From SURF-33 sp964598885 (GTDB lineage Bacteria; Desulfobacterota; Desulfobacteria; Desulfobacterales; Desulfosalsimonadaceae): DNA of 25,490 nucleotides. Both the position numbers and the translations under genes were made by a program. Positions 7,130 to 15,647 of this stretch are shown piece after piece; within the stretch, counting starts at the first letter, position 1, and each line of letters begins with the position of its first letter. The notes below the pieces were generated by a model. That model saw only the letters and a list, made by a program, of their open reading frames with translations, was not told the origin of the DNA and searched no databases. The stretch is taken from NCBI GenBank assembly GCA_964598885.1, contig CAZRES010000032.1, positions 1 to 25,490 of the forward strand, given 5' to 3'.

Positions 7130-8451
7130 TTAAACTGTCGACTGATTGCCCTGAATGCCCGCGACAAAACGCTTGACCTCGGACATGATCTTTTCAGGGT
7201 CAAGCTGCATGGGTTTTCGTTCTTCCATCACCACCCGCCCGTTGATGACCGACGCGGTCACATCGCTGCCGCCCACGGCATAAACCAGGTGGGAATAGAC
7301 GTTGTACATGGGCGTCAGATGAGGTTTGCGGGTGTCGATGACAATCAGATCGGCTTTTTTCCCCTTTTCCAGAGAACCCGTGATATTGCCCAGTCCCAGC
7401 ACCTTTGCCCCTTCGATGGTGGCCATGCGAACAACGGTCCGGGCGTCCATGACCGTGGGGTCCAGACGGTTGACCTTGTGAATCTTGGCGGCCATGTCCA
7501 TTTCCGTAAACATGTCAAGATTGTTGTTGCTGGTGCAGCCGTCGGTCCCCAGCCCCACGCAGATCCCGGCATGGATCAGGTCCGGCGCCGGAGCGATTCC
7601 CGAGGCCAGCTTCATATTGCTTTCGGGATTGTGGGACACTTTGACATCGGCGTTTTTGAGCAGCCGGATGTCGTGATCGGACAATACCACGCAATGGCAG
7701 GCTACCAGCCGCGGTGAAAGCACGCCAAGATCCGCCAGATGAGCCACCGGGCTTTTTCCATATTTTTCCGTTATCCGCGCCACCTCATCGGCGGTTTCCG
7801 ATACATGGATGGCCAGCGGGATATTGCGGCGTTCGGACAACCGGGCCGCCCGGACCAGAAGATCCGGGGCGCACAGGTAGGGCGAATGGGGTTCAACGGC
7901 AATGGTGATGCGGGGATGATGCTCCCATTTGTCAATCAGGTTTTCGGTGTACGCAAAACCCTGATCAATGGATCCGTAATTAGGAGATGGAAAATCATAC
8001 AGCACTTCTCCCACCACGGCCCGCATGCCCGCGTCATGGACCGCCTGGGCCACGGCATCTTCAAAAAGATACATGTCCTTGAAACAGGTGGTGCCGGACA
8101 GGATCATTTCCGCGCAGGCCAGCATGGCGCCGGCATAAACCATCTCATGGGTCAGCCGGGCCTCGGCCGGGAAAATATGGTCATTGAGCCAGGCGGCCAG
8201 TTCGAGATCATCGGCCAGACCTCGGAAACAGGACATGGATGCATGCGTATGGGTGTTGACGAGGCCGGGCATGACGATGCCGCCTTTGGCATCGATGGTA
8301 TGGCCGGCCGACTGATCCCGAAGTTTCGCGGCCGGGCCGATGTCGGCGACCGTATCCCGATAACGGCCACAGCGCCGCCGGTGACGATGGTGTCGTCTGG
8401 GTCCATGGTCACCACGGTTCCGTTGGTCACCAAAAGATCAATATCCGTCAT
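7130..8451 (-). CDS. mtaD: 5-methylthioadenosine/S-adenosylhomocysteine deaminase (amidohydrolase), frameshifted near 8357
   Basis: This is a COG0402 amidohydrolase that deaminates MTA or SAH to the inosyl form. Metal and active-site motifs are present: NTHTHAS, HVSET, a HCVVLSD segment and LGTDGCTSNN, followed by the C-terminal GxLEKGKKADLIVID strand. The expected N-terminus (MTDIDLLVTNG from ATG 8451) is in another frame from the rest. Shifting by one base around CCC 8356-8358 joins VAVIG to DTVADIGPAAKL and gives about 440 residues, the normal family length. So one G appears to be missing on the minus strand. This could be a sequencing error or a true inactivating frameshift; starting at ATG 8272 would lose the N-terminal beta-sandwich strands. 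The ATG overlaps the end of the phosphorylase gene by 14 nt, so the pair is coupled and would convert MTA via methylthioinosine to hypoxanthine plus a sugar phosphate. Confidence 0.85.
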
Positions 8452-9277
8452 GGCATACCTTCCGGACCACCGAATCGATCACCAAAGCCATCCGGGGAGC
8501 CGCTTCCCGGGCCACGCGAATCACATCTTCCACCGTAAACGATTGGGGATGGTCCGGATCATTGATATTGGTGATGGTGGAAAGGCCCAGCACCCGCATG
8601 CCCGCGTGAACCGCCGCGATGGTTTCCATGACCGTTGAAAAACCGACCGCGTCCGCGCCGGTCTGACGGAGAAATCGTGTTTCCGCCGGGGTTTCCAAAG
8701 CCGGGCCCTTCAGTCCCGCATATACGCCGGTTTGAAGAGAAAATCCCTCGGCTTCGGCGGCTTTTCCGGCGAGTTCAGCCAGGCACCGGTCATAGGCATG
8801 AATCATGTCCGGAAATCGTATGCCCCAGCGATCCATGTTGGGTCCGATCAGAGGATTTTCGCCGGTCATATTGATATGATCCCGGATCACCATGATATCG
8901 CCGGCGGAAAAGTTTAAGTTCAGTCCGCCGGCGGCATTGGAAAGGATCAGCGTCGAGACGCCCATTGCCCGCATCAGGCGCACGGGAAAGGTCACTTCCG
9001 ACGGGGAATATCCCTCGTAAAGGTGAAACCGGCCCTGCATGACCATCACCCCGGCGCCGGCGATATCGCCGGCACTGCACCGGCCGTAATGACTTTCCAC
9101 CGTTGACAGAAGAAAATGGGGGATCTCCCGGTAATCGATGGTCTGCATCCGTTCCAGGGGGGGCAGCCCCTCTCCCAGGCCGGTGCCGGTGATAATACCG
9201 ATTGTCGGCCGCCCCTGGATTTTTGCCTTAAGAAAATCGGCCGCCGTGTTGACCTGTTCCAGATAAGAAAGTGTCAT
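8438..9277 (-). CDS. Purine nucleoside phosphorylase (PNP-I / MTI phosphorylase family)
   Basis: This 279-residue enzyme has trimeric PNP hallmarks: ITGTGLG near residue 29 (phosphate loop), the conserved H of ESHYG, GRFHLYEGY, LSNAAGGLN, GPALETPAE and the STITN motif. The Asn of the base-recognition segment (ITN) suggests a 6-oxopurine such as inosine or methylthioinosine rather than adenine. It would split the nucleoside with phosphate into purine base and (methylthio)ribose-1-phosphate in the cytoplasm. Its last codons overlap the start of the deaminase gene, which makes that enzyme its likely supplier of substrate. Near the active site it has GFSTVMET where many relatives have GMSTVPE, a possible specificity change. 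No clear Shine-Dalgarno precedes the ATG. Confidence 0.93.
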   Translation of the reverse strand: MTLSYLEQVNTAADFLKAKIQGRPTIGIITGTGLGEGLPPLERMQTIDYREIPHFLLSTVESHYGRCSAGDIAGAGVMVMQGRFHLYEGYSPSEVTFPVRLMRAMGVSTLILSNAAGGLNLNFSAGDIMVIRDHINMTGENPLIGPNMDRWGIRFPDMIHAYDRCLAELAGKAAEAEGFSLQTGVYAGLKGPALETPAETRFLRQTGADAVGFSTVMETIAAVHAGMRVLGLSTITNINDPDHPQSFTVEDVIRVAREAAPRMALVIDSVVRKVCHDGY

Positions 9278-9302
9278 TTCGATTGCTGAAATTGTGTGAA
9301 TT

Positions 9303-9761
9303 TTAATATTTCATGTAGTGAAACGGCTCGATGGTGGCGATGGCTTCGGTGCTCAATGTTTTGAACTTGTGGGATTTGAGGAGTTTGTCGGTGCCTTCCG
9401 GATCCGACACGTCCACCACGAATACGGCGGTTTTATTGCTTTCCAGAACGAATCCATAGGCGTTTTCGATATTGACTCCCTTGGCGGCCAGAAGCTGAAC
9501 CAGTTTGTCCATGCCGCCGGGCTTGTCGTCGATGATCACGGCGATTACTTCCCGCAGATCCGCCTGCATCCCTTCACGGGTCAACACTTTCTGAGCCAGT
9601 TTGGGGTCATCCGCCAGAATATTGAAAAATCCTCTCTCTCCGAAAGAGGAAATGGTGATGGCCCGGATGTTGATTCGTTCCCGTGATAAAATGCCGGATA
9701 CCCTGGCAAGTTTTCCCGGCGTGTTTTCCGTCGGTACCGTAACCTGATAAGCGATCATCAT
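9303..9761 (-). CDS. Tandem ACT-domain protein
   Basis: This 152-residue protein consists of two ACT domains (about 4-68 and 72-140) and no catalytic domain. The first has the NTPGKLARVSGILSRERINIRAI pattern and the second GGMDKLVQLLAAKGVNIENAY, typical of amino-acid-binding ACT folds. It probably binds an amino acid or purine-related ligand and regulates a partner, but the ligand is unknown. An AGGTG element places the second of two adjacent ATGs (9758) at slightly better spacing than the first (9761). The phosphorylase gene follows after 25 bp on the same strand, so it is likely the leading gene of the ACT-PNP-deaminase unit. A promoter is visible at 9821-9851. Confidence 0.9.
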   Translation of the reverse strand: MMIAYQVTVPTENTPGKLARVSGILSRERINIRAITISSFGERGFFNILADDPKLAQKVLTREGMQADLREVIAVIIDDKPGGMDKLVQLLAAKGVNIENAYGFVLESNKTAVFVVDVSDPEGTDKLLKSHKFKTLSTEAIATIEPFHYMKY

Positions 9762-9820
9762 TCACCTGCCTTGTTGGAAATATGAAATCCAGTGAAATCC
9801 TGAAAACCAAAATCGCTTAA

Positions 9821-9851
9821 ATTATAAGCGAACATCCACATGGTAAGTCAA
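9821..9851 (-). promoter_or_regulatory. Probable promoter of the ACT-PNP-deaminase operon, with an inverted repeat over the -10
   Basis: On the minus strand TTGACT (9851-9846) and TATAAT (9826-9821) are separated by 19 bp, slightly long for sigma70. CGCTTA-5-TAAGCG (9814-9830) surrounds the -10 box and could be an operator. The predicted leader to the ACT start is about 55 nt. Confidence 0.55.
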
Positions 9852-9938
9852 GGTGATTTTTACTTGTTCTGCGGATGAAGATGCCGAAATAAGCATGGAT
9901 CCCTGCCAGGTGCTTTAATAAATAAAAAATAGAATATG

Positions 9939-10250
9939 TTAATCCGTGATATCCCGCACCCAGCTCATGGCCGCGGCCACCGAGGGAAAACCCATGGTAG
10001 AGGTAAGCACAACCATGGCGTGATGAATCTCCTCCCGGGTTGCTCCTGCTTTAAGAGCCCGGCGGCTGTGACTGTGCACGGCCCCTTCAAGCCGGAGGGC
10101 CGCGGCGGCAGCCATCTGGATCAATTCCACGGTTTTTTCGTCAAGGGGACCTTCCGAGCGCGCAGCCAGGCCAAGTTCGGAAACCGCCTTCATAAGCCGG
10201 GGATGCTCGGACTTCATTACCTGATAGTTTTTGGGCATTTTTTCCGTCAT
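9939..10250 (-). CDS. Carboxymuconolactone decarboxylase/AhpD-like protein lacking the redox cysteines
   Basis: This 103-residue all-helical CMD-fold protein starts at ATG 10250, which has a GGAGG seven bases upstream; a longer frame to 10358 exists but overlaps the preceding small gene and adds non-family sequence. The pattern AAAALRLEGAVHSHSRRALKAG followed by ATREEIHHAMVV matches the CMD core. The two Cys of the usual CxxC(x)H motif are absent (region 54-59 reads LEGAVH) while H61 remains. It is therefore unlikely to act as a peroxidase-type AhpD; it may be a decarboxylase-like or structural family member. It lies 46 nt after the 65-residue ORF and may be co-transcribed with it. Confidence 0.85.
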   Translation of the reverse strand: MTEKMPKNYQVMKSEHPRLMKAVSELGLAARSEGPLDEKTVELIQMAAAAALRLEGAVHSHSRRALKAGATREEIHHAMVVLTSTMGFPSVAAAMSWVRDITD

Positions 10251-10296
10251 GTTTTCGCCTCCATAGTAAAATTTGGAATAATGTTTTGCCGCTCTT

Positions 10297-10494
10297 TCAA
10301 AAACCGCGTCCGTCGGGCACACGGATGCCGATTTCCCGCAGCAGCCCCTTGGACGCATATTCGCTTAACGCCTGCCGCCCCGCCCGGCAGTATCCGTCGA
10401 TGATCCGAGTAATCCGTTCCATTTGAGCCATGTCAACGGTCCCATCAGATTTCAGTGAAATCGCATTGCCGAACCATAACAAATTCTTACGCAT
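10297..10494 (-). CDS. Small hypothetical protein (65 aa)
   Basis: This ATG-initiated frame upstream of the CMD-like gene encodes a soluble, helix-rich small protein with no signal peptide or membrane segment. Composition looks protein-like (MAQMERITRIIDGYCRAG, SEYASKGLLREIGIRV), and it fits the gap before the GGAGG of the next gene. There is no convincing Shine-Dalgarno; the nearest GAGG is about 16 nt upstream. I do not recognise a family. It could be a real small gene of the CMD transcript or a chance frame. Confidence 0.45.
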   Translation of the reverse strand: MRKNLLWFGNAISLKSDGTVDMAQMERITRIIDGYCRAGRQALSEYASKGLLREIGIRVPDGRGF

Positions 10495-10551
10495 TTTTCA
10501 AAGGATGAGACCTCAATTGATATCCGTCAAAAACAGGGTATGTTTATTTTG

Positions 10552-11289
10552 CTAATACCGGATTGTTGTCTTTATATTATGCCGGTCTTTAAATTCTCCC
10601 CTGCATTCGGTCATCATGGCGTGTTTTCGGGTATACGGGTAATGCGTGCAGATTTCGGGTTTGACATCCTGTATTCGGCAGTTGTATCGATTTTTTGAAC
10701 CGGCTTCGACCATCCATGGGCATTGGGAATAAAGGCGGTCTGTGCCGGGCTCCACCCAGATCCGGTATCCGGTGACATTTCCGCCGGAGGTGATGCGCAT
10801 GACGCGATCCAGGATGTCTGTCCGGCCAAGGGCTTTCCATCTCTGATAGTCTTCTTCCGTGCAGTCATTGTGATAAAGAAGCTTTTGGCAGCAATTTCCG
10901 CATTGCACACAGTGAAAAAGTGCCATATCGGTATCAATCCAGATGCCCTCGCGCCCGCTTATGGGGTGTTTTCCGGGATCGGCTCGGGTTTCAAATACCC
11001 GGCGGCAGATTTCCGCCATCACCGGCAGCGGGTATTGGTTTTCGTTCAATATGGTCAACACGTAGCCGCCGAGATCCTGTTCGCTGATAAGAGTTGTCTT
11101 TAATTTCTTTCCCCTTTTGATCAATACACACGCATTTTTTTCATTTTTTGTGACAATTATCCGGTTCTCCGTAATAATCGGGAAAAGTTCCTGAAAAAGA
11201 TAAAATTGGGGACCGTATTGACTAAAATCTGTCCTTATGGCTCGCAGAACTTCACCAGGAGTCAAAAAAATTCTGTCTTTTTCATCCAT
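10552..11289 (-). CDS. YkgJ-family cysteine-cluster protein
   Basis: This protein of about 245 residues starts at ATG 11289; a TTG two codons upstream is possible. The diagnostic cluster C127-x2-C130-x2-C133-C134 (HCVQCGNCCQ) is followed by further Cys in SQCPW, NCRIQ, PEICTHYP and ECRG, the pattern of the YkgJ/CxxCxxCC family thought to bind zinc or iron. The N-terminal 110 residues are an extra domain that I cannot assign. The enzymatic role of the family is not established. Upstream lie about 200 bp without a gene, containing a hairpin AACGGC-CGGA-GCCGTT at 11453-11468 with no T run. Confidence 0.85.
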   Translation of the reverse strand: MDEKDRIFLTPGEVLRAIRTDFSQYGPQFYLFQELFPIITENRIIVTKNEKNACVLIKRGKKLKTTLISEQDLGGYVLTILNENQYPLPVMAEICRRVFETRADPGKHPISGREGIWIDTDMALFHCVQCGNCCQKLLYHNDCTEEDYQRWKALGRTDILDRVMRITSGGNVTGYRIWVEPGTDRLYSQCPWMVEAGSKNRYNCRIQDVKPEICTHYPYTRKHAMMTECRGEFKDRHNIKTTIRY

Positions 11290-11501
11290 TAGCAAGTCAC
11301 GGATTCATAAAGAAGCGATTCGGAAACAGCCTTCATACGCCGCTGATTCTGGGTTTTCCGGTATTATATCATACCTTGTGATGGAATGCGTGCCTATTTC
11401 ATCCGGAAAAGCGGCATTCCCCGGCGCCTCGCGTTTTACCGCCATTATGGTTAACGGCCGGAGCCGTTTCCCCGTCGCTTTTTGTCCGGCACGGATCTTT
11501 T

Positions 11502-12071
11502 TCAGGCAGAAGGATATTTTTCCACCCGCTGCACTGTAGTGGCCTGGGGGCCCTTTTCTCCCATTTCTTCCGTGAATCTGACACCGTCGCCCACATCCAG
11601 ATCATCAAAATCATCATTCACCAGGCTGTTTTTGTGAAAATAAAATTCCTGTTCATTAACTGTTTTGATAAATCCGTATCCTTCATCCTTGAACAAACGG
11701 GATACAAAAGCGGTAACTTCCTGCTCGGGATGAACCTTGGTTTTTCCCTGCTGTTTTTCATTCAATTTCTTGACCTGCCGGAAAACCGCGTCAAAGGCGT
11801 TCCGAATGACTGTTGACAAGGATGCGTGCATATCTCCGCCTGTGGATTCTTTTTTCACCACCAGATCATGTCCCGGCGGCACGCTTACCTCAATGCGGAC
11901 CCGATAAGACCTTCCGGTCTGCTGGTGTTCGTGTTTCTTTTCAACGGCCACCCGGCAGCTCATGACGTGATCGCAGAGTTTTTCCATCTTTTGGATCTTT
12001 TCATGGATGAGATTGTCAATTGTTTCTGTTTTGGCCACATTCCTGTAGGTTATTTCCGGTGGTACTTTCAT
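11502..12071 (-). CDS. HPF/RaiA ribosome-hibernation-like protein fused to a cold-shock domain
   Basis: This 189-residue protein has residues about 1-110 resembling the S30AE/HPF/RaiA fold (IHEKIQKMEKLCDHVMSCRVAVE, RVRIEVSVPPGHDLVV, then a helix with AFDAVFRQVKKL). Residues about 120-186 form a cold-shock domain with the RNA-binding motifs GYGFI (RNP1) and FYFHKNSL (RNP2). RaiA-type proteins bind the 30S decoding region; adding an OB-fold RNA-binding domain suggests ribosome or mRNA binding under stress or cold. AGAGGA lies 6-7 nt before the ATG. The gene stands alone with gaps on both sides. The architecture is clear; the function is inferred. Confidence 0.9.
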   Translation of the reverse strand: MKVPPEITYRNVAKTETIDNLIHEKIQKMEKLCDHVMSCRVAVEKKHEHQQTGRSYRVRIEVSVPPGHDLVVKKESTGGDMHASLSTVIRNAFDAVFRQVKKLNEKQQGKTKVHPEQEVTAFVSRLFKDEGYGFIKTVNEQEFYFHKNSLVNDDFDDLDVGDGVRFTEEMGEKGPQATTVQRVEKYPSA

Positions 12072-12133
12072 AAGAAATCCTCTTTAAAAATTTATAAGTG
12101 TAACCATTTAGAATTACAGTTTTTTTAAATATA

Positions 12134-12193
12134 GTTTGGATGCCGCATGAGCACGGCTGCACATACTCCGGCCGCCGGAGCAAGCATGCTGTA
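12134..12193 (-). pseudogene. Relic of the 3' end of a ZIP transporter gene
   Basis: These 60 bp match the last codons of the ZIP gene at 17426-17486 with about six mismatches and one indel. On the minus strand the relic reads YSMLAPAAGVCAAVLM against YSILALAAGICAAVLIM in the intact gene. No other part of a ZIP gene is nearby; the match stops sharply before the MBL gene tail. It looks like what remains of a second, diverged ZIP gene or of a duplication. Confidence 0.65.
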
Positions 12194-12212
12194 CGGTATG
12201 GTATGTTGATAA

Positions 12213-12944
12213 TCAGCGCAGCACTTTTTCCATGCCGTCATGCGCGATCTGCACTTTCACCCCTTTTTCCGCGGCCATTTTCCGCAGTCTGGCCCCCAGC
12301 TTTCTTTCATCGGATGCAACAATTTCCGAGCCGCAATGGGTGATGATCATCTCCGGCACCTGCTCTTTTCTGCACCAGGTCAGCTGGGTCTGCACCGGGG
12401 TATGGCCGATGAGGGCGTCGTTGGGTTTGCGCACCATGGAGCGGGTGACGGTGGCGCCGTCCCCGATATACAGGCGCACATGTTTCAATGCCTTGTTCCG
12501 GGATTTGATGTACACCACATCCGGAGCGTAAAATATGATGACCCTTCCTGCCGTGATACGATACCCCACTGCCGGGGCCCGGGTGGAATGCAGCAGCGGA
12601 AAAGCTTCAAAAGTTATGCCGTTAATGGTTTCAGGACGTTCCGGAGCAAGGGTTCTTTTCTCGATGTTGCTGAATCCCTCCTGGTCTTTTACCTTGTCCC
12701 ATCCCTGGCTGGTGGCATACACGGCACAGGGAGCCCCGTCAATTAATCCACCGGCATGGTCCGGGTGAAAATGGGTCAGAACAATGGCACCCGGCTTAAC
12801 TTCATACTTTTTTTTCCGCCAGGTGCTGCCGCAGTCCACCATTACCTGCCTGCCCAGATAAGATACCAGCAAAGAAGCATGCATCCGGTGTCCCCGGCTG
12901 CTATGATCGATATATCCCCTGGTTCCCAGAAAGGTTAATTTCAT
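12213..12944 (-). CDS. MBL-fold metallo-hydrolase
   Basis: This is a 243-residue metallo-beta-lactamase-fold protein. The metal motif H58-F-H60-P-D62-H63 (THFHPDHAGG) and later His/Asp positions (LLHSTRAP, FYAPDVV, THCGSEIV) place it near the RNase Z/PhnP-like branch of the superfamily. Start ATG 12944 is chosen because GGAG lies 8 nt upstream and the family-typical MKLTFLGTRG follows; a frame to 13001 adds 19 basic residues without family similarity. No signal peptide is seen, so it is cytoplasmic. The substrate is unknown. About 260 bp without a confident gene separate it from the upstream speE-like gene. Confidence 0.9.
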   Translation of the reverse strand: MKLTFLGTRGYIDHSSRGHRMHASLLVSYLGRQVMVDCGSTWRKKKYEVKPGAIVLTHFHPDHAGGLIDGAPCAVYATSQGWDKVKDQEGFSNIEKRTLAPERPETINGITFEAFPLLHSTRAPAVGYRITAGRVIIFYAPDVVYIKSRNKALKHVRLYIGDGATVTRSMVRKPNDALIGHTPVQTQLTWCRKEQVPEMIITHCGSEIVASDERKLGARLRKMAAEKGVKVQIAHDGMEKVLR

Positions 12945-13203
12945 GCTCCTTGCTCCACTATTTTTTGGAACTTTCCGGTAGCGTTTGAAGACAAAAGGCA
13001 TGGCGTGCAGGACGTAGACAAGACACCGATAAACCTTTTATTTACAAGCATAATGATTCTCTTGTTGAAATGAAATACATTCCATCATGTATTTTAAAAC
13101 CCGTAGCAGCGGACTATGGGCTCCGGGCGGTCCGTGCGCTAAAAAAATATCCTCCGCCCCTCGCATCCGGCCCAGAGCAAGGTCGGCCATGGGTGTCAAT
13201 ATT

Positions 13204-15618
13204 TTATGGCGACCGCCGGGAAGGCGGAAACGATACGGCAGCAACCAGATAGCAGGCCACGCCGATCAGTGCGGCAGCGCTGAGACCCCATGAGAGGGCG
13301 GCGAGACCGGATGCGAGAGCGGCGACCACAGAGACGAATCCGTTGATTCCCCAGGCCCATGGGATCCATTTCGGCCCGTGTGCACGCAGGCTGTCCACTC
13401 CGCGAGGGAAGGGCATCCCCATGAAAAATGCGAGCAGGGCCACAACGAAAATGTCGCCGTAGAAGAAGACATGGCTTCTAAACTGGATCGCATATTGCCA
13501 GAGTGATATGTGCAGGAGAGCGAAAAGAACGATAAGGGAGAACAGCAGTTTGTTGGTGACCCATTTGCGGGCCGACACGAATGCCCCCATACCCGAAAAA
13601 AGCAAGAATATCCCGACCGTTATGCCGAAGGCATAGACGGGGTGGGGGAGAAACCTTGCGAACTGCTGGATTGCGGTGATCTCCAGCAACATAAAAGCCG
13701 CTCCCAGCGCGGAAAAGTATACACAGACGCGCAGACCGTGGCCGTACCCGGATCTGCGCATCTCGACGGCAAAGGAGAGGGGCAGCAGAATCAGCAGTGC
13801 CCCCAGGGGGATGGCCTGGGCGAGGGTGATCAGGAGAAAGACATAGCCCCAGCCGATGTGGACCGGCACATTCCGGCCCGACTTGGAGAGCAACTGCGGC
13901 AAGGCCGCCCACTTGAAAAAGTGCGAGAAGTAGGGACTGTCGTCCGAGGGCGGCTCGATCCGGAATACATGTTGATCAAAGGCGGCTTGCGGATTGTCGA
14001 GAATGAGTCTGTACAAGTTATAGTACGGAGCACCCTCAACTTTATTGAACTGGTTGGCATCTTCGGCGTTGATGGCAGGGTGGTAGATGCGGTCGAAAGA
14101 TCGCTGCCGACAGAATTCTTCCAGTGCCGCGATCTGCGGGCTCGTGAACGGCGTTGCCGATATCAGCAAAAGACTGGTGCGCAACGAACGGATGGCCGCA
14201 AGATGCCGGCCCGGATCCAATCCGCGCTTATCCAGCATCTGAGCGGCCGTAGCGAACAACTTCGCGCTATGCCTGGGAGGCAGGCTGAGCCAGGTCTCCA
14301 CTGCCATTATTCCGTCCGGCGCCAGGCTTGAAAAGAAATCGCCCATAGCCTGGCGGGTGAGAAGATAGTTCGGATCCTGGGCCGATGTGCCGGCCGCGGA
14401 GGCGAAGAGCGACCCCTTGGCCGGCACGAGCGCCAGGTCGTAGCGGTTGGTGGTCTGGTTGGCAAAGGCGCGGGCGCTTGCGATGGTCAGGTTTACGTCC
14501 TCGCGTCCGTAAAGGTCGCCGGAGAAGTCCGACAGGTCGGTGGTCATGCGGCGCAGCAGGCCGCGGTTGTTCTCCACGGCGTCGACCTGCGCGGCATTGT
14601 GGGCGAGGGCTTCGAGAACCTTCATCCCCCCGCCCGATCCAGCCACCAGAACCCGCGGGTTTTTGGCGAAGAGATAGGCAGCGCCGCTGAGCATGGAATT
14701 GAAGAAATTTTTGAGTTCGGAGGGATTGTCCCCCCGGCAGACGACTTCTCTGCCGCCTCCGTTTATGAAGATGGCCTTCTGATCGGGAATCCTGCCGGAG
14801 TAGGTGAGGCTGAGGCCGGGCGCATAGCGGATGGTTTCGCTATTCACTACCGAGAGATAGCCGAAGCGATTCCAGCCCGCGTATTCGATCTTAGCATCCG
14901 GCATGCGCATCAGATTGCTCATGCCTTTGTATTGGGAAACAGGGGGCGGACCGTTTGTCAGCAGCGCCGGTACGGCAGCGACGATCAGGGCAATGACGAG
15001 CAGGACGCGCGGCGGTTTTGTCTTCAGAACGGGCCATGCAGACACGGCGACGGGCACGGCCGATATGGCCAGCGCGTATTGCGGATGCATATTGCAAAGC
15101 AGCACCAGAGCGGCCAGCACACCGGCGCCGGAACCGAGCATGTTTGCGAAATAAACCTGGCCCGGCGGTATGCGTTTGCTCATGAAGTGGTGGCCTATTA
15201 TATAGCCTCCGAAAAAGAAGGGGAGACAAAGCAGCAAATAGTAGGCGACGAAGTTTGCCAGCTGCGTTCTGTCCCAGAGCACCATCAGCGGCACGCATTC
15301 AATCCTCTGTGCCAATTTCGGGAATATGGACAGGGAGCAGACGAACAGCACCGTCATCCATGGCAGTAATCCGCCGGATCGCCGGTCTTTCCTGTTGGCG
15401 AGATACAGGGCCGTGCCGCTGGCAGCGAAACCGAGCATCGCCAGGCTGATGATCATGGATGCGAAGTAGGACCAGTACTGCACCGCCAGAATGCGGGTGA
15501 GCAACAGTTGGTAGGACAGCACTGCAGCCGAGACAATGCCGACGAACAACAGCGTGACGGTGAGGCCCGGGGTCGGTATTGGCGAATCCTTCATCTCGGT
15601 TTTCTTGCCCCTATGCAT
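13204..15618 (-). CDS. Membrane spermidine-synthase-like protein (SAM-binding domain flanked by membrane segments)
   Basis: This 804-residue protein has about six to seven N-terminal membrane helices (20-220), then a soluble spermidine synthase/SAM-dependent methyltransferase-like domain containing RVLVAGSGGG followed by the acidic DAVENN strand end, and a further helical bundle (about 590-800). Such SpeE-like membrane proteins of bacteria are usually of unknown substrate; polyamine synthesis is not implied. The residues that bind putrescine in true SpeE are not obvious. Start is at ATG 15618, with a possible alternative eight codons on. Its start is 29 bp after the stop of the exported PCMT gene, so the two are probably one transcript. 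By eye, GC content and codon bias are higher than in flanking genes, which may mean horizontal acquisition of the pair. Confidence 0.8.
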   Translation of the reverse strand: MHRGKKTEMKDSPIPTPGLTVTLLFVGIVSAAVLSYQLLLTRILAVQYWSYFASMIISLAMLGFAASGTALYLANRKDRRSGGLLPWMTVLFVCSLSIFPKLAQRIECVPLMVLWDRTQLANFVAYYLLLCLPFFFGGYIIGHHFMSKRIPPGQVYFANMLGSGAGVLAALVLLCNMHPQYALAISAVPVAVSAWPVLKTKPPRVLLVIALIVAAVPALLTNGPPPVSQYKGMSNLMRMPDAKIEYAGWNRFGYLSVVNSETIRYAPGLSLTYSGRIPDQKAIFINGGGREVVCRGDNPSELKNFFNSMLSGAAYLFAKNPRVLVAGSGGGMKVLEALAHNAAQVDAVENNRGLLRRMTTDLSDFSGDLYGREDVNLTIASARAFANQTTNRYDLALVPAKGSLFASAAGTSAQDPNYLLTRQAMGDFFSSLAPDGIMAVETWLSLPPRHSAKLFATAAQMLDKRGLDPGRHLAAIRSLRTSLLLISATPFTSPQIAALEEFCRQRSFDRIYHPAINAEDANQFNKVEGAPYYNLYRLILDNPQAAFDQHVFRIEPPSDDSPYFSHFFKWAALPQLLSKSGRNVPVHIGWGYVFLLITLAQAIPLGALLILLPLSFAVEMRRSGYGHGLRVCVYFSALGAAFMLLEITAIQQFARFLPHPVYAFGITVGIFLLFSGMGAFVSARKWVTNKLLFSLIVLFALLHISLWQYAIQFRSHVFFYGDIFVVALLAFFMGMPFPRGVDSLRAHGPKWIPWAWGINGFVSVVAALASGLAALSWGLSAAALIGVACYLVAAVSFPPSRRSP

Positions 15619-15647
15619 CTACAACCCCATAAACGCACACACATAGA

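Noticed and set aside
9939..10358. N-terminally extended form of the CMD-like protein
   Set aside because: The extension is not family-like and overlaps another frame, whereas ATG 10250 has a GGAGG at ideal spacing.
13038..13244. Small minus-strand frame after the speE-like gene
   Set aside because: It overlaps the end of that gene, has no ribosome-binding site and no recognisable features.
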